Part shown: positions 55,119-63,957 of the stretch, piece by piece
How positions within the stretch are numbered: the stretch's first letter is position 1
Layout of the letters: each line of letters starts with the position of its first letter
From: Mycobacterium sp. URHB0044
Lineage (GTDB): Bacteria; Actinomycetota; Actinomycetes; Mycobacteriales; Mycobacteriaceae
Length of the DNA stretch: 64,000 nt
Direction of reading: 5' to 3'
NCBI RefSeq assembly: GCF_000620625.1
Contig: NZ_JIAW01000011.1
Span: 62,001 to 126,000 of the forward strand
The notes under the pieces: model-generated
Database searches by the model: none
Told to the model about the DNA's origin: nothing
What the model saw: only the letters and a program-made list of their open reading frames with translations
Program-made: the position numbers and the translations under genes

Positions 55119-55806
55119 AATGATCGTGGCTGAGACCCGACCCGATGTCGTTGCGCCACCGCGTGTTTCGCGCAGGACCGCCGTCATTCGCGTCGTCGTC
55201 GGCCTGGTGGCGGCAGGAATCGTCGTCGGAGCGGTGTGGGCCTGGTTGGCACCGCCGATCCAGGCCGTCGTGGCGCTGACGCGCAGCGGCAACCGGATCC
55301 GCGGTTACCTGGGTGACGAATCGGACCACCTCTTCCTCGGGGCGTTCCTGATCGCCGGCTTGCTCGGCGTGCTCGCCGTGGTCTCGGCGACGTTGGTGTG
55401 GCAGTGGCGGGCCCATCGTGGCCCGGCCATGGTCGGCGCGCTGGCGGTCGGGGCGATGGGCGCGGCAGGCGCTGCGGCCGGTGTCGGGGCTGCTCTGGTG
55501 CGGTGGCGTTACGGCGTCATCGACGTTGCGGCCGCACCGGTTTCACCAGAACACCGGGTGCACTACGTCATCGAGGCGCCCGCGGTGTTCTTCGGACACA
55601 CGCCGTTGCAGATCGCGACGACGATCCTGCTGCCGGCGGGTGTGGCGGCGCTCGTCTACGCGCTGTGCGTGCTGACCACCAACCGCGACGATCTCGGGGC
55701 ATGGCCTCCGCAGGAGCCGCAGTTCTACGCCGTCCCGGCGGCTACTGGTCCAGCACCGACAGCGGCCGACGCTCCACCCCTCGGCCCGTCATCACCTTCA
55801 AGCTGA
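55021..55806 (+). CDS. DUF2567-like membrane protein with a repeated N-terminus
   Basis: A 261-residue protein: three 11-residue repeats (1-33), then four predicted TM helices (about 50-70, 103-122, 135-155, 200-218) and a Pro-rich tail. It corresponds to Rv1591. GAGGAG six bases before ATG 55021 makes that the best start, so the repeats are probably translated; without them the protein would be 228 residues from 55120. Its 3' end overlaps the convergent lipase gene by 65 bp. Function unknown. Confidence 0.75.
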   Translation: MSLSGEEQSAPMSLSGEEQSAPMSPSGEEPSAPMIVAETRPDVVAPPRVSRRTAVIRVVVGLVAAGIVVGAVWAWLAPPIQAVVALTRSGNRIRGYLGDESDHLFLGAFLIAGLLGVLAVVSATLVWQWRAHRGPAMVGALAVGAMGAAGAAAGVGAALVRWRYGVIDVAAAPVSPEHRVHYVIEAPAVFFGHTPLQIATTILLPAGVAALVYALCVLTTNRDDLGAWPPQEPQFYAVPAATGPAPTAADAPPLGPSSPSS

Positions 55807-57094
55807 TGAGGCCCAGCCGCAGCATGCCCCGGTAGGTCGAGGGGTTCAGCAGGGTCGGCCATGCCGTGCGCAGCCGGTGCTCGGACAGCGGGCGATCGGC
55901 GAACCGGTCCCGCAACCACCGCAGCGTCATTGGCGCCGACAACGGGTGCAGCAGCATGTGCTCGCTGAACATGTCGCGGTGGTAGGTGACGTGGGCGCCG
56001 CCGCTGGCGTAGGTGTCGATCAGCTCGTCGATGTCGGTGACGGACACGATCTTGTCGTGCACCGCCTGGACGATCAGCACGGGCGGGGTGGGCACCGTGG
56101 TGCCGAGTTTGATGCTCTCGAAGACGTGCTTGACCTCTGGGGTGTCGAGGATCCGCTGCAGCGGCCAGTCGACTAGGTCGTCCATGTCCTTGCGGAACAA
56201 CGACAGCACCGCGTGTGCGGTCGTCATCTTCTCGATGCGTTGCAGCATCTTTTTGCCGTCGGGCGTGGCGTGCTCGGCGATGACGCGGTCGAGGCCGGGG
56301 TACACGTGCGCCAGCGCGGCGACCACCATGGCGGGCAATCCGGAGTAGATGCTGCCGTTGAGGCGGCGGTAGGCGCTGCCCAGGTCCGCGACAGGTGAGC
56401 CCAGTACGGCGCCGACGATGTTGAGTTCCGGCGCGTAGTCGGCGTACATCTCCGCCGCCCACGCCGAGGCGAGTCCGCCGCCGGAGTAGCCCCACAGACC
56501 GATGGGTGCCGCGGGCGAGAGTTCGAGTCGGTCGAAGTTCAGCGCGGCGCGCAGGCCGTCGAGGATGTGGTAACCCGGTTCGCGTGGCGCACCCCAGGTG
56601 CCGTCGGTTCCCTCGTGGTCGGGAACGGACACCGCCCAGCCCTCCGACAGCGCGGCGGACACCAGAAGGAACTCGAACTGGGCCAACGCGCCGATCGCCT
56701 TGGCGCCGCGCCGAAGGGCGTAGGAGGGGAAGCAGCGACCGGCGACGGCGTCGATGGCGCACTGGTAGGACACGATGGGGCAGGGCTTGGTGGTGTCCCG
56801 CTCGGTCGGCACCAACACCGTCGTGACCGTGACGTCGGGCAGCCCGTTCATGTCGGTGGTCCGGTACAGCAGTTGGGTCGCCGTGATCTTCTGCCGAATC
56901 ACACCCATGAAGGCCAGTTCGACGTCACGGGAGCGCAAGACCGTCCCCGGCCGGGAGTGTTCGAAGCCCTCCGGCGGAGCGTAGAACGGGTCCCACGCCG
57001 GAAGTTGCGGTCGGACCTTGGGCTGAAGGTCCTGGTGGGGCGCCTGACCGATCCACTCGGCACTGGTCGCCTTGGCCGCGTTGCCAACATCCAT
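55742..57094 (-). CDS. Secretory-lipase-family triacylglycerol lipase
   Basis: The 450-residue alpha/beta hydrolase has its nucleophile in GYSGGG near residue 190. A late HDKIVSVTDIDEL gives the Asp region and SEHMLLHPLS near 400 the His. It corresponds to Rv1592c, a lipase of the fungal-type secretory family. No clear signal peptide is seen from ATG 57094; a longer frame starting TTG is less likely. It is 51 bp from the ndnR gene on the same strand. Confidence 0.85.
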   Translation of the reverse strand: MDVGNAAKATSAEWIGQAPHQDLQPKVRPQLPAWDPFYAPPEGFEHSRPGTVLRSRDVELAFMGVIRQKITATQLLYRTTDMNGLPDVTVTTVLVPTERDTTKPCPIVSYQCAIDAVAGRCFPSYALRRGAKAIGALAQFEFLLVSAALSEGWAVSVPDHEGTDGTWGAPREPGYHILDGLRAALNFDRLELSPAAPIGLWGYSGGGLASAWAAEMYADYAPELNIVGAVLGSPVADLGSAYRRLNGSIYSGLPAMVVAALAHVYPGLDRVIAEHATPDGKKMLQRIEKMTTAHAVLSLFRKDMDDLVDWPLQRILDTPEVKHVFESIKLGTTVPTPPVLIVQAVHDKIVSVTDIDELIDTYASGGAHVTYHRDMFSEHMLLHPLSAPMTLRWLRDRFADRPLSEHRLRTAWPTLLNPSTYRGMLRLGLISLKVMTGRGVERRPLSVLDQ

Positions 57095-57145
57095 CCGGTG
57101 ATTGTCTCTTACGGATCCCTTAAAGACCAATACCGAGGGGTCGTG

Positions 57146-57838
57146 TCACGTCGGCGGGCGAAGTGCGGCGAACTCGTCGGTGACCCGATAACGGGACTCG
57201 ATGAAGCGGTACAGCGCGGCGGGCCGACCGCCGCTGCGGCCCGATTTGGCCGTCGTCCCGGTCGGCGTGATCACGCCGCGCCTCACCAGCACGCGCTGCA
57301 GATTGGTGGCATCGACCTGGTAGCCGAGCGCGGCCCCGTACACGTCCCGCAACGTGGAGAGTGCGAATTCCCTTGGGGCCAGCGCGAATCCGATGTTGGT
57401 ATAGGACAGTTTGGCCACCAGTCTGGCGTGGGCGTTGTCGATCATCGTTTGATGGTCGAACGCCATCGGCGGCAACGCGCCCACCGGGTGCCAGCGCGTG
57501 TCGGGCGGCAGTTCCGGCGTGGCAGGGGAAGGCACCAGGCCCAGGAACGTCGACGCGATGGTGCGGGTACCGGGCACCCGGTGGGGGTCGGAGAACACGG
57601 CGAGCTGCTCGAGGTGAGTCAACTCACGCAGGTCCACCTTCTCGGCGAGTTGACGCCGAACTGAACTGGTCATGTCTTCGTCGTGACGCAGCCGACCGCC
57701 GGGCAGCGACCACGTCCCGCGCTGTGGATCCATGGCGCGCTCCCACAGCAGCACGCTGAGCTGCGGGTTTCGCGTCGACAGGTGTCGAACCTGGAAGACG
57801 ACGGCGAGCACTTCGTGTGCAGTGCTAATATTGGCCAT
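57146..57838 (-). CDS. ndnR: Nudix-domain NAD repressor NdnR
   Basis: A 230-residue protein: an N-terminal Nudix fold (WSLPGGRLRHDEDMTSSVRRQLAEKV in two parts, about 43-68) with a degenerate Nudix box, so likely a sensor and not a hydrolase, and a C-terminal winged HTH (about 150-225). It corresponds to Rv1593c, described as the repressor of nadABC. -10 TATGAT on the - strand (57851-57846) is seven bases from ATG 57838, so it is probably leaderless. Confidence 0.85.
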   Translation of the reverse strand: MANISTAHEVLAVVFQVRHLSTRNPQLSVLLWERAMDPQRGTWSLPGGRLRHDEDMTSSVRRQLAEKVDLRELTHLEQLAVFSDPHRVPGTRTIASTFLGLVPSPATPELPPDTRWHPVGALPPMAFDHQTMIDNAHARLVAKLSYTNIGFALAPREFALSTLRDVYGAALGYQVDATNLQRVLVRRGVITPTGTTAKSGRSGGRPAALYRFIESRYRVTDEFAALRPPT

Positions 57839-57839
57839 G

Positions 57840-57860
57840 TTTTCGATCATAAGTCGAAAA
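57840..57860. promoter_or_regulatory. 21-bp palindrome, probable NdnR operator
   Basis: TTTTCGA-N7-TCGAAAA is a perfect inverted repeat between ndnR and nadA. It covers the ndnR -10 and lies just after a possible nadA -10 TAATAT (57826-57831). A bound repressor would stop both genes. Confidence 0.75.
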
Positions 57861-57886
57861 CCTTCCTGATCAAAAGGAGACGGGCT

Positions 57887-58936
57887 ATGACGGTGCTGGA
57901 CCACACCGCGGAGTCACCCGGCGGCTGGGCTGCCCAGATCACGAACGGGCCCGGCGGGTACGGCGGCGTCGTCGCCGACGAGCGGTGGGCTGCCGAGGTG
58001 CGCCGGTTGGCCACGCAGCGCAATGCGACGCTGCTTGCGCACAACTATCAGCTGCCGGCGATCCAGGACGTCGCCGACCACGTCGGTGACTCGCTTGCCC
58101 TGTCCCGGATCGCCGCGGAGGCGCCGGAGGACACCATCGTGTTCTGCGGCGTGCACTTCATGGCCGAGACCGCCAAGATCCTGAGCCCGGAGAAGACGGT
58201 GCTGATCCCCGATCAGCGCGCGGGCTGCTCATTGGCCGACTCGATCACCGCCGACGATCTGCGGGCGTGGAAGGCCGAGTATCCGGACGCCGTCGTCGTG
58301 TCCTACGTCAACACCACCGCCGCGGTGAAGGCACTGACCGACATCTGCTGCACCTCGTCCAACGCCGTCGAGGTCGTGGCGTCCATCCCCGAGGACCGCG
58401 AGGTGCTGTTCTGCCCCGACCAGTTCCTCGGCGCGCACGTCCGCCGCGTCACCGGTCGCAAGAACCTGCACGTCTGGGCCGGTGAATGCCACGTGCATGC
58501 CGGCATCAACGGACAGGAGCTGGCCGATCAGGCCCGCGCCCACCCCGACGCCGAGCTGTACGTCCATCCCGAATGTGGATGTGCCACATCGGCGTTGTAC
58601 TTGGCCGGCGAGGGAGCGTTCCCCGACGACCGCGTGAAGATCCTGTCCACCGGCGGCATGCTCGACGCCGCCAGGGAGACCGGCGCGCGCCAGGTACTGG
58701 TCGCCACCGAGGTCGGCATGCTGCATCAATTGCGCCGCGCGGCACCAGAAGTCGACTTCCGCGCCGTCAACGACCGCGCGTCCTGCCGGTACATGAAGAT
58801 GATTACGCCCGCGGCCCTGCTGCGCTGCCTCGTCGAAGGGGCCGACGAGGTACACGTCGACTTGGACGTGGCAGCCGCGGCTCGTCTCAGCGTGCAACGA
58901 ATGATCGAGATCGGACAGCCCGGCGGCGACGAATGA
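57887..58936 (+). CDS. nadA: Quinolinate synthase
   Basis: The 349-residue [4Fe-4S] enzyme condenses iminoaspartate with dihydroxyacetone phosphate. LLAHNYQLPAIQD, VFCGVHFMAETAKIL, CCTSSNA and YVHPECGC hold conserved residues and cluster cysteines. ATG 57887 follows AAGGAG by 8 bp. Stop overlaps the nadB start (ATGA). First gene of nadABC; Rv1594 in M. tuberculosis. Confidence 0.96.
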   Translation: MTVLDHTAESPGGWAAQITNGPGGYGGVVADERWAAEVRRLATQRNATLLAHNYQLPAIQDVADHVGDSLALSRIAAEAPEDTIVFCGVHFMAETAKILSPEKTVLIPDQRAGCSLADSITADDLRAWKAEYPDAVVVSYVNTTAAVKALTDICCTSSNAVEVVASIPEDREVLFCPDQFLGAHVRRVTGRKNLHVWAGECHVHAGINGQELADQARAHPDAELYVHPECGCATSALYLAGEGAFPDDRVKILSTGGMLDAARETGARQVLVATEVGMLHQLRRAAPEVDFRAVNDRASCRYMKMITPAALLRCLVEGADEVHVDLDVAAAARLSVQRMIEIGQPGGDE

Positions 58937-60519
58937 CACGCGCAGGCGGGATGTCCTGCGGTAGCCACACCGCATGGCAGATGCGCGCCGACGTCGTCGT
59001 CATCGGTACCGGCGTGGCGGGTCTGGTCGCGGCGCTCGCGGCGCACCGCCGGGGTCGCCGGGTGATGGTGCTCAGCAAGGCAACCGAGACGGCGACGTTC
59101 TACGCGCAGGGCGGTATCGCCGTCGTCGTGCCGCGCACCGACGACACCATCGAGGCGCACGTTGCGGACACGCTGGCGGCGGGCGGCGGATTGTGCGATC
59201 CGGAGGCGGTCACCTCGATCGTGGCCGACGGCTATGCCGCCGTCGCCGAACTCGTCAGCGACGGAGCGCGTTTCGACGAGTCGGCGCCAGGGGAGTGGTC
59301 ACTCACCCGCGAGGGCGGTCATTCGCGACGGCGCATCATCCACGCCGGTGGTGACGCCACCGGGGCGGAGGTCCAGCGGGCGTTGAACCGGGCCGCCGGG
59401 ATGCTGGACGTCCGGCGCAACCACGTCGCGCTGGAGGTGTTGCGGCAGGACGGCGCGGTGACCGGTGTGCTCGTGCGCAACGACGACGGCCTCGGCATCG
59501 TGCACGCGCCGTCGGTCATCCTGGCCACCGGCGGCCTCGGTCACCTGTACTCGGCGACCACCAATCCCGAGGGCTCGACCGGCGACGGCATCGCGCTGGC
59601 GTTGTGGGCAGGCGTTCCGGTCGCCGACGTCGAGTTCATCCAGTTCCACCCGACGATGCTCTTCGACGGTCGCGCCGGTGGCAGGCGCCCACTGATCACC
59701 GAGGCGATCCGCGGTGAGGGCGCGATTATCGTTGATGCGCGGGGTGATTCGGTCACCGCAGGCATCCACCCGATGGGCGACCTCGCGCCGCGCGACGTCG
59801 TGGCCGCCGCGATCGACGAACGGTTGAGCCGGACCGGGGATCCGTGCGTCTACCTCGACGCCCGCGCCATCGCCGACTTCACCCGACGCTTCCCGACGGT
59901 GACGGCGGCGTGCCTGGACGCAGGGATCGATCCGACGCGCCAACTGATTCCGGTCGTTCCCGGCGCGCATTACAGCTGCGGCGGCGTCGTCACGGATTTG
60001 CACGGCCGCACCGAGTTGTCCGGCCTGTTCGCGGCGGGGGAGGTGGCGCGTACGGGCATGCACGGTGCCAACCGGCTGGCTTCCAACAGCCTGCTCGAAG
60101 GGCTGGTGGTGGGTGGTCGCGCGGGCATGGCCGCCGCCCGGCACGCGGTGGAGGCGGGTGCGCCCCGCGCCAGCGAACCCGAGACCATCGATCGGGTTGC
60201 CTTGCCCCGCACCGACTTACAGTACGCAATGAGCAGCGATGCGTCGGTGGTGCGCGACGCCGACGGGCTGCGGCGCCTCGCCGACCTGCTGTCGGCCGCA
60301 CCCGTGCTGCCTCAGCGGAACCGCTCGACCTTGGAGGATGCGGCACTGACGGCGACGGCCGGGGTCGTGGTCGCCGCGGCACTCGATCGCACCGAGTCAC
60401 GCGGTTGCCACCACCGATCCGACCATCCGGACCCCGACCCGGCGATGGCAGTGAGTACCACGGTGGACCTGGTCGCGGGCAGGCCCGCGGTCGCCCGTCC
60501 GGCGGTGGTGTGCGGCTGA
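58933..60519 (+). CDS. nadB: L-aspartate oxidase
   Basis: The 528-residue flavoenzyme oxidises aspartate to iminoaspartate for NadA. The FAD loop VVVIGTGVAGLVAALAA starts near residue 21; FIQFHPTMLF, EAIRGEGAI and GANRLASNSLLEG are family motifs. ATG 58933 overlaps the nadA stop; a second ATG six codons later (MSCGSHTAW) also fits. Confidence 0.95.
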   Translation: MTRAGGMSCGSHTAWQMRADVVVIGTGVAGLVAALAAHRRGRRVMVLSKATETATFYAQGGIAVVVPRTDDTIEAHVADTLAAGGGLCDPEAVTSIVADGYAAVAELVSDGARFDESAPGEWSLTREGGHSRRRIIHAGGDATGAEVQRALNRAAGMLDVRRNHVALEVLRQDGAVTGVLVRNDDGLGIVHAPSVILATGGLGHLYSATTNPEGSTGDGIALALWAGVPVADVEFIQFHPTMLFDGRAGGRRPLITEAIRGEGAIIVDARGDSVTAGIHPMGDLAPRDVVAAAIDERLSRTGDPCVYLDARAIADFTRRFPTVTAACLDAGIDPTRQLIPVVPGAHYSCGGVVTDLHGRTELSGLFAAGEVARTGMHGANRLASNSLLEGLVVGGRAGMAAARHAVEAGAPRASEPETIDRVALPRTDLQYAMSSDASVVRDADGLRRLADLLSAAPVLPQRNRSTLEDAALTATAGVVVAAALDRTESRGCHHRSDHPDPDPAMAVSTTVDLVAGRPAVARPAVVCG

Positions 60520-61376
60520 TGGGACTCTCCGACTACGAGTTCGCCGAAGCCAGGGCGACGATCGCGCGCGCCCTCGACGAAGATCTGCGCTACGGGCCCG
60601 ACGTGACGACCCTGGCCACCGTGCCGGCAGACACCACCACGACGGCCGCGATGGTGACCCGCGAGCCGGGCGTGGCCGCAGGCGTGGACGTGGCTCTTCT
60701 GGTGCTCGGCCAGGTGCTCGGCGCCGACGGCTATCGCGTCGTGAGCCGCGTCGAGGACGGTGCGCGGCTCGACGCCGGTGAATCGTTGTTGACGGTCGAG
60801 GCCGAAACGCGAGGGTTGTTGACCGCCGAACGCACGATGCTGAACCTGGTGTGTCACCTGAGTGGCATCGCGACGGCCACCGCGCAGTGGGTCGCCGCGG
60901 TGGAAGGCACCCACGCCAAGATCCGCGATACGCGCAAGACCCTGCCCGGGCTGCGGGCACTGCAGAAGTACGCGGTACGGCTCGGCGGTGGCGTCAACCA
61001 CCGGATGGGTCTGGGCGACGCCGCATTGATCAAGGACAACCACGTCGCCGCGGCGGGCGGTGTGCTCGAGGCGCTGCGCGCGGTACGGGCCTTTGCGCCG
61101 GAGATACCGTGCGAGGTGGAGGTCGATTCGCTCGAGCAGCTCGACGCCGTGCTCGCCGAGGACGTCGAATTGATCTTGCTGGACAACTTTCCGGTGTGGC
61201 AGACGCAGATCGCGGTGCAGCGTCGCGACGCGCGCGCGCCCAAGACCGAACTGGAATCCTCGGGTGGCCTGTCGTTGGACACCGCGGCCGAGTACGCAGG
61301 CACCGGGGTTGACTTCCTTGCGGTCGGTGCGCTGACCCACTCGGTGTGCGTACTCGACGTCGGTCTGGACGTTTAA
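60519..61376 (+). CDS. nadC: Nicotinate-nucleotide pyrophosphorylase (quinolinate phosphoribosyltransferase)
   Basis: The 285-residue enzyme converts quinolinate and PRPP to nicotinate mononucleotide, completing the pathway of the operon. IRDTRKTLPGLRALQKYAV near 129 and GGGVNHRMGLGDAALIKDNH supply the phosphate and quinolinate site. ATG 60519 overlaps the nadB TGA (TGATG). Confidence 0.96.
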   Translation: MGLSDYEFAEARATIARALDEDLRYGPDVTTLATVPADTTTTAAMVTREPGVAAGVDVALLVLGQVLGADGYRVVSRVEDGARLDAGESLLTVEAETRGLLTAERTMLNLVCHLSGIATATAQWVAAVEGTHAKIRDTRKTLPGLRALQKYAVRLGGGVNHRMGLGDAALIKDNHVAAAGGVLEALRAVRAFAPEIPCEVEVDSLEQLDAVLAEDVELILLDNFPVWQTQIAVQRRDARAPKTELESSGGLSLDTAAEYAGTGVDFLAVGALTHSVCVLDVGLDV

Positions 61377-61399
61377 CGCTCGACTTCTAGGATCAGCGA

Positions 61400-61897
61400 A
61401 TGTCCTCGACAGAGACGTCTGCATCCAGGGGCCGCGTGTTGCCCGTCGTGGCCTTGATCGTGGCGATCGCCGCGCTCGGGCTGGCAGCCTGGGCGGCCTT
61501 CCGGCCCGCCGCCGCGCCGCCGTCCGAACCCGCGTTCACCGCTGCCCAGCAAGCCGAGGCCAAGACGACGGTGTGTACGGCATACGACCTGGTGCGCAAG
61601 GGCGTTTCGCTCAACACCAACCTGCCCATTCCCGGTGGGGACGGCGACGTCACGGGCTCTCTCGCGGTGGCGGCGAATGCCCGCCTCGCCCTATCGGACG
61701 GCGGACGCTACCTCGGCGAACAGCTCGATCCGGCGACGCCACCCGAGCTCGCCGAGTCGGTCCACCAGTTCGCCGACACGTTGATGGACATCGGTGCTGC
61801 GGCCATCGCTGGCGCGCAGAACAGCGACCCCGAGCAGGCGGCGCGACTGCGCGACGCCGACGCCGCCAACGCCAAGATCGCCGAGGCGTGCAAGTGA
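61400..61897 (+). CDS. Membrane-anchored alanine-rich protein of unknown function
   Basis: A 165-residue protein with one TM helix near the N-terminus (VLPVVALIVAIAALGLAAWAA) and a helical periplasmic domain rich in alanine with two cysteines (near 59 and the C-terminus), possibly bridged. It follows nadC by 23 bp. Not recognised beyond mycobacterial hypothetical proteins. Confidence 0.65.
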   Translation: MSSTETSASRGRVLPVVALIVAIAALGLAAWAAFRPAAAPPSEPAFTAAQQAEAKTTVCTAYDLVRKGVSLNTNLPIPGGDGDVTGSLAVAANARLALSDGGRYLGEQLDPATPPELAESVHQFADTLMDIGAAAIAGAQNSDPEQAARLRDADAANAKIAEACK

Positions 61898-61909
61898 TGG
61901 CAGCGCCGG

Positions 61910-62545
61910 TCAGGCGGTAGCGGCGCGACGCACGAGCGACAGCACCACGGCGGCACCGGCGAACAGGCCGGAGAACACCCGGTTGACGGTCGTCTGTTGG
62001 CGCGGGGTGTGCAGCCAGCTCAGCAGCCGCACGGCCAAGCCGGTGTACAGGCCCATCACGACGAGGTCGACGGCGACCATCGTCGCCCCGATCGCCAGGT
62101 ACTGCGGCAGGAGCGGCGCGGTGGGCACGACGAACTGCGGCATCACCGCGAGGAAGAACAGCAGGCCCTTCGGATTCGTGGCATTGACGAGGAAGCCACG
62201 GACGAGCAGCGCCAACCGGCCGCCGTCGACGGACTTGCCGATCTGCTCGCGCAGATCCCGCGTGGCTGTCCGCCATTGGCGCACGGCCAGGTACATCAGG
62301 TAAGCCACTCCGACCCACTTGATCACGTTGAACACCAGAATCGAGTTGGCGACGACGGCTCCCAGACCGATTGCGACGAGCGCCAGTTGCAGCATCAGCC
62401 CGATCTCGAGGCCGAGGATGCTCCAGTACCCGCGTCGTACGCCGTGGGTCAGGCCGGTCGCCATCGACTGGATCGCCCCCGCGCCGGGGGACACCGCGAT
62501 CAGAATCGCCGCACCGAAGAACGCCAGCCACACACTCCACTCCAC
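61910..62545 (-). CDS. LysE-family exporter
   Basis: A 211-residue protein with six TM helices of the LysE/RhtB amino-acid exporter family; AILIAVSPGAGAIQSMATGL and FLVNATNPKGLLFFLAVMPQFV are typical. Substrate unknown. It starts at ATG 62545 and converges with the previous gene after a 12-bp gap. Confidence 0.88.
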   Translation of the reverse strand: MEWSVWLAFFGAAILIAVSPGAGAIQSMATGLTHGVRRGYWSILGLEIGLMLQLALVAIGLGAVVANSILVFNVIKWVGVAYLMYLAVRQWRTATRDLREQIGKSVDGGRLALLVRGFLVNATNPKGLLFFLAVMPQFVVPTAPLLPQYLAIGATMVAVDLVVMGLYTGLAVRLLSWLHTPRQQTTVNRVFSGLFAGAAVVLSLVRRAATA

Positions 62546-62576
62546 GACACGCAGTGTCGCAGCCAGTGGAGCCCCG

Positions 62577-62637
62577 GCTCAAGCGAATATCGCTCAAGCG
62601 AATATGGCTCGAGCCAGCTATGGCTCAGCCAGATATG
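62577..62637 (-). repeat. Four tandem 15-bp repeats at the end of the Ddn-like gene
   Basis: On the + strand units begin at 62577 (GCTCAAGCGAATATC), 62592 (GCTCAAGCGAATATG), 62607 (GCTCGAGCCAGCTATG, 16 bp) and 62623 (GCTCAGCCAGATATG). The last holds the stop codon of the gene on the - strand. The first two differ at a single base. Confidence 0.75.
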
Positions 62638-63050
62638 TCGGCGACGAACGTGCCCTGCCGCTTCGCGAGCATCTGGGGAATGCGGGGCAGCGTCGGATCG
62701 ACGGTGCCCGCGGGCAGGACGCGCGGGTTCACCAGGTGCAGGTCCTTGCGCCCGACGTGGATGTCGGCCTCTCCCGCAGCCAGGACGTTCTTGACCCAGT
62801 TGGTCTTCCCGTGGACCAGCCCGATGGCCAACACCCCGCCCTTGCGGTAGGCGGTGACGATGGTCTCGTACTCCTTGCCCGACGTACGGCCGCGGTGCTT
62901 GATCACGGCGAAGCCAGGCATCCGCTTCGACAACGGCCGCAGCAGCGGATTGAAGTACTTGATCTGGGCCCGCTCCAGCCAGACCGGCATCAACATGGGC
63001 ACGCCCGGGGCGTTGTTGGGGTGGTCTTGCCGCGACGATGACGTGGACAT
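62625..63050 (-). CDS. Deazaflavin-dependent nitroreductase-like protein (Ddn family)
   Basis: A 141-residue split-barrel F420-binding protein; PGFAVIKHRGRTSGKEYETIV near residue 46 (in the stretch before YRKGG) and GKTNWVKNVLAAGEADIHVG are typical of the Ddn family. Such enzymes reduce quinones with F420H2. It starts at ATG 63050, 10 bp after the stop of the araC-type gene on the same strand, so the two are probably co-transcribed. Confidence 0.82.
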   Translation of the reverse strand: MSTSSSRQDHPNNAPGVPMLMPVWLERAQIKYFNPLLRPLSKRMPGFAVIKHRGRTSGKEYETIVTAYRKGGVLAIGLVHGKTNWVKNVLAAGEADIHVGRKDLHLVNPRVLPAGTVDPTLPRIPQMLAKRQGTFVADISG

Positions 63051-63060
63051 GACGATGAAT

Positions 63061-63876
63061 CTAGCCGCCTCGACGTGCCGCAGACGCGCGCCGCAATGCC
63101 GAGGGCGTCTGGCCGACGTGTTCGCGCACGGTGCGAGTGAGATGCGCTTGGTCGGCGAAGCCGAGCGACGCGGCCACGTCGGCGAGGCTCGAGTCGCCAC
63201 GGCCGATGTGGTCCAATGCCCGCCCGACGCGCACGCGGTTGCGGTACCTGGTCACCGACACCCCGAGCTCGCGCGGAAACGCCCTGCTCAATCGGTACGG
63301 TGACGCGCCGACCAGCTCGGCGAGCCCGAACAGGCCACCGGCCGCCGGGTGCCCGTCGTGGATTGCCTCCCTGGCCCGCTCCACCAGTCGACGGTCGAAC
63401 GCGCCGCCCTCGTCGTGCAGCGGCGTCCGTCGCGCTGCCTCGCGCAGCGCGACGGCCAGCAGCCGGAGCACCTCCTCGGCCAGCCGATAGTCGACGTCGG
63501 ACGTTCCGGCGGCCACCAGCCTGCGGTGGGCCAGTTCGGTGCGGGCATCGACGTAGACCGTCGACACGCCGATACGTCCCGGTTCGCCGATCAGTCGCTG
63601 CCACGCCGCGGCGCTGAGCTGGACCGACGTGCACGCGTCTCCGCCTCGGGGATGCGCGAACTGCTCCTCCTCGCCCGGCTCGCCGAGGTAGCCGATCGTG
63701 CGGTCGAGGTCGACGGTGCCTGCCGAACCCCGCCGTCGGAACCGCCCGCCGCGCACCAGTACGAGCCGTGCGTCGGTGGGGCGCTCGGCCGGTGACCAGC
63801 CAGCCCCGTGCGGGTGGCAGGTCCAGGCCCGGATGCTGAACTCCGGGCGGGCCGCGACGATCTCGGCGGACAGCAT
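63061..63876 (-). CDS. AraC-family transcriptional regulator
   Basis: A 271-residue regulator with the AraC double HTH at the C-terminus (FGLAELVGASPYRLSRAFPRELG and SLADVAASLGFADQAHLTRTVREHVGQTPSALR, about 185-260) and an N-terminal cupin-like sensor. -10 TAGCGT on the - strand (63888-63883) ends six bases before ATG 63876, suggesting a leaderless mRNA. It probably controls the Ddn-like gene behind it. Confidence 0.85.
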   Translation of the reverse strand: MLSAEIVAARPEFSIRAWTCHPHGAGWSPAERPTDARLVLVRGGRFRRRGSAGTVDLDRTIGYLGEPGEEEQFAHPRGGDACTSVQLSAAAWQRLIGEPGRIGVSTVYVDARTELAHRRLVAAGTSDVDYRLAEEVLRLLAVALREAARRTPLHDEGGAFDRRLVERAREAIHDGHPAAGGLFGLAELVGASPYRLSRAFPRELGVSVTRYRNRVRVGRALDHIGRGDSSLADVAASLGFADQAHLTRTVREHVGQTPSALRRASAARRGG

Positions 63877-63957
63877 GTCCCGACGCTAACCGTCGCCCCC
63901 GACACGTTCCGCAAGGATCTTCAAGACTCGGCGGTGACCAGCATTGACGATGGGCTC

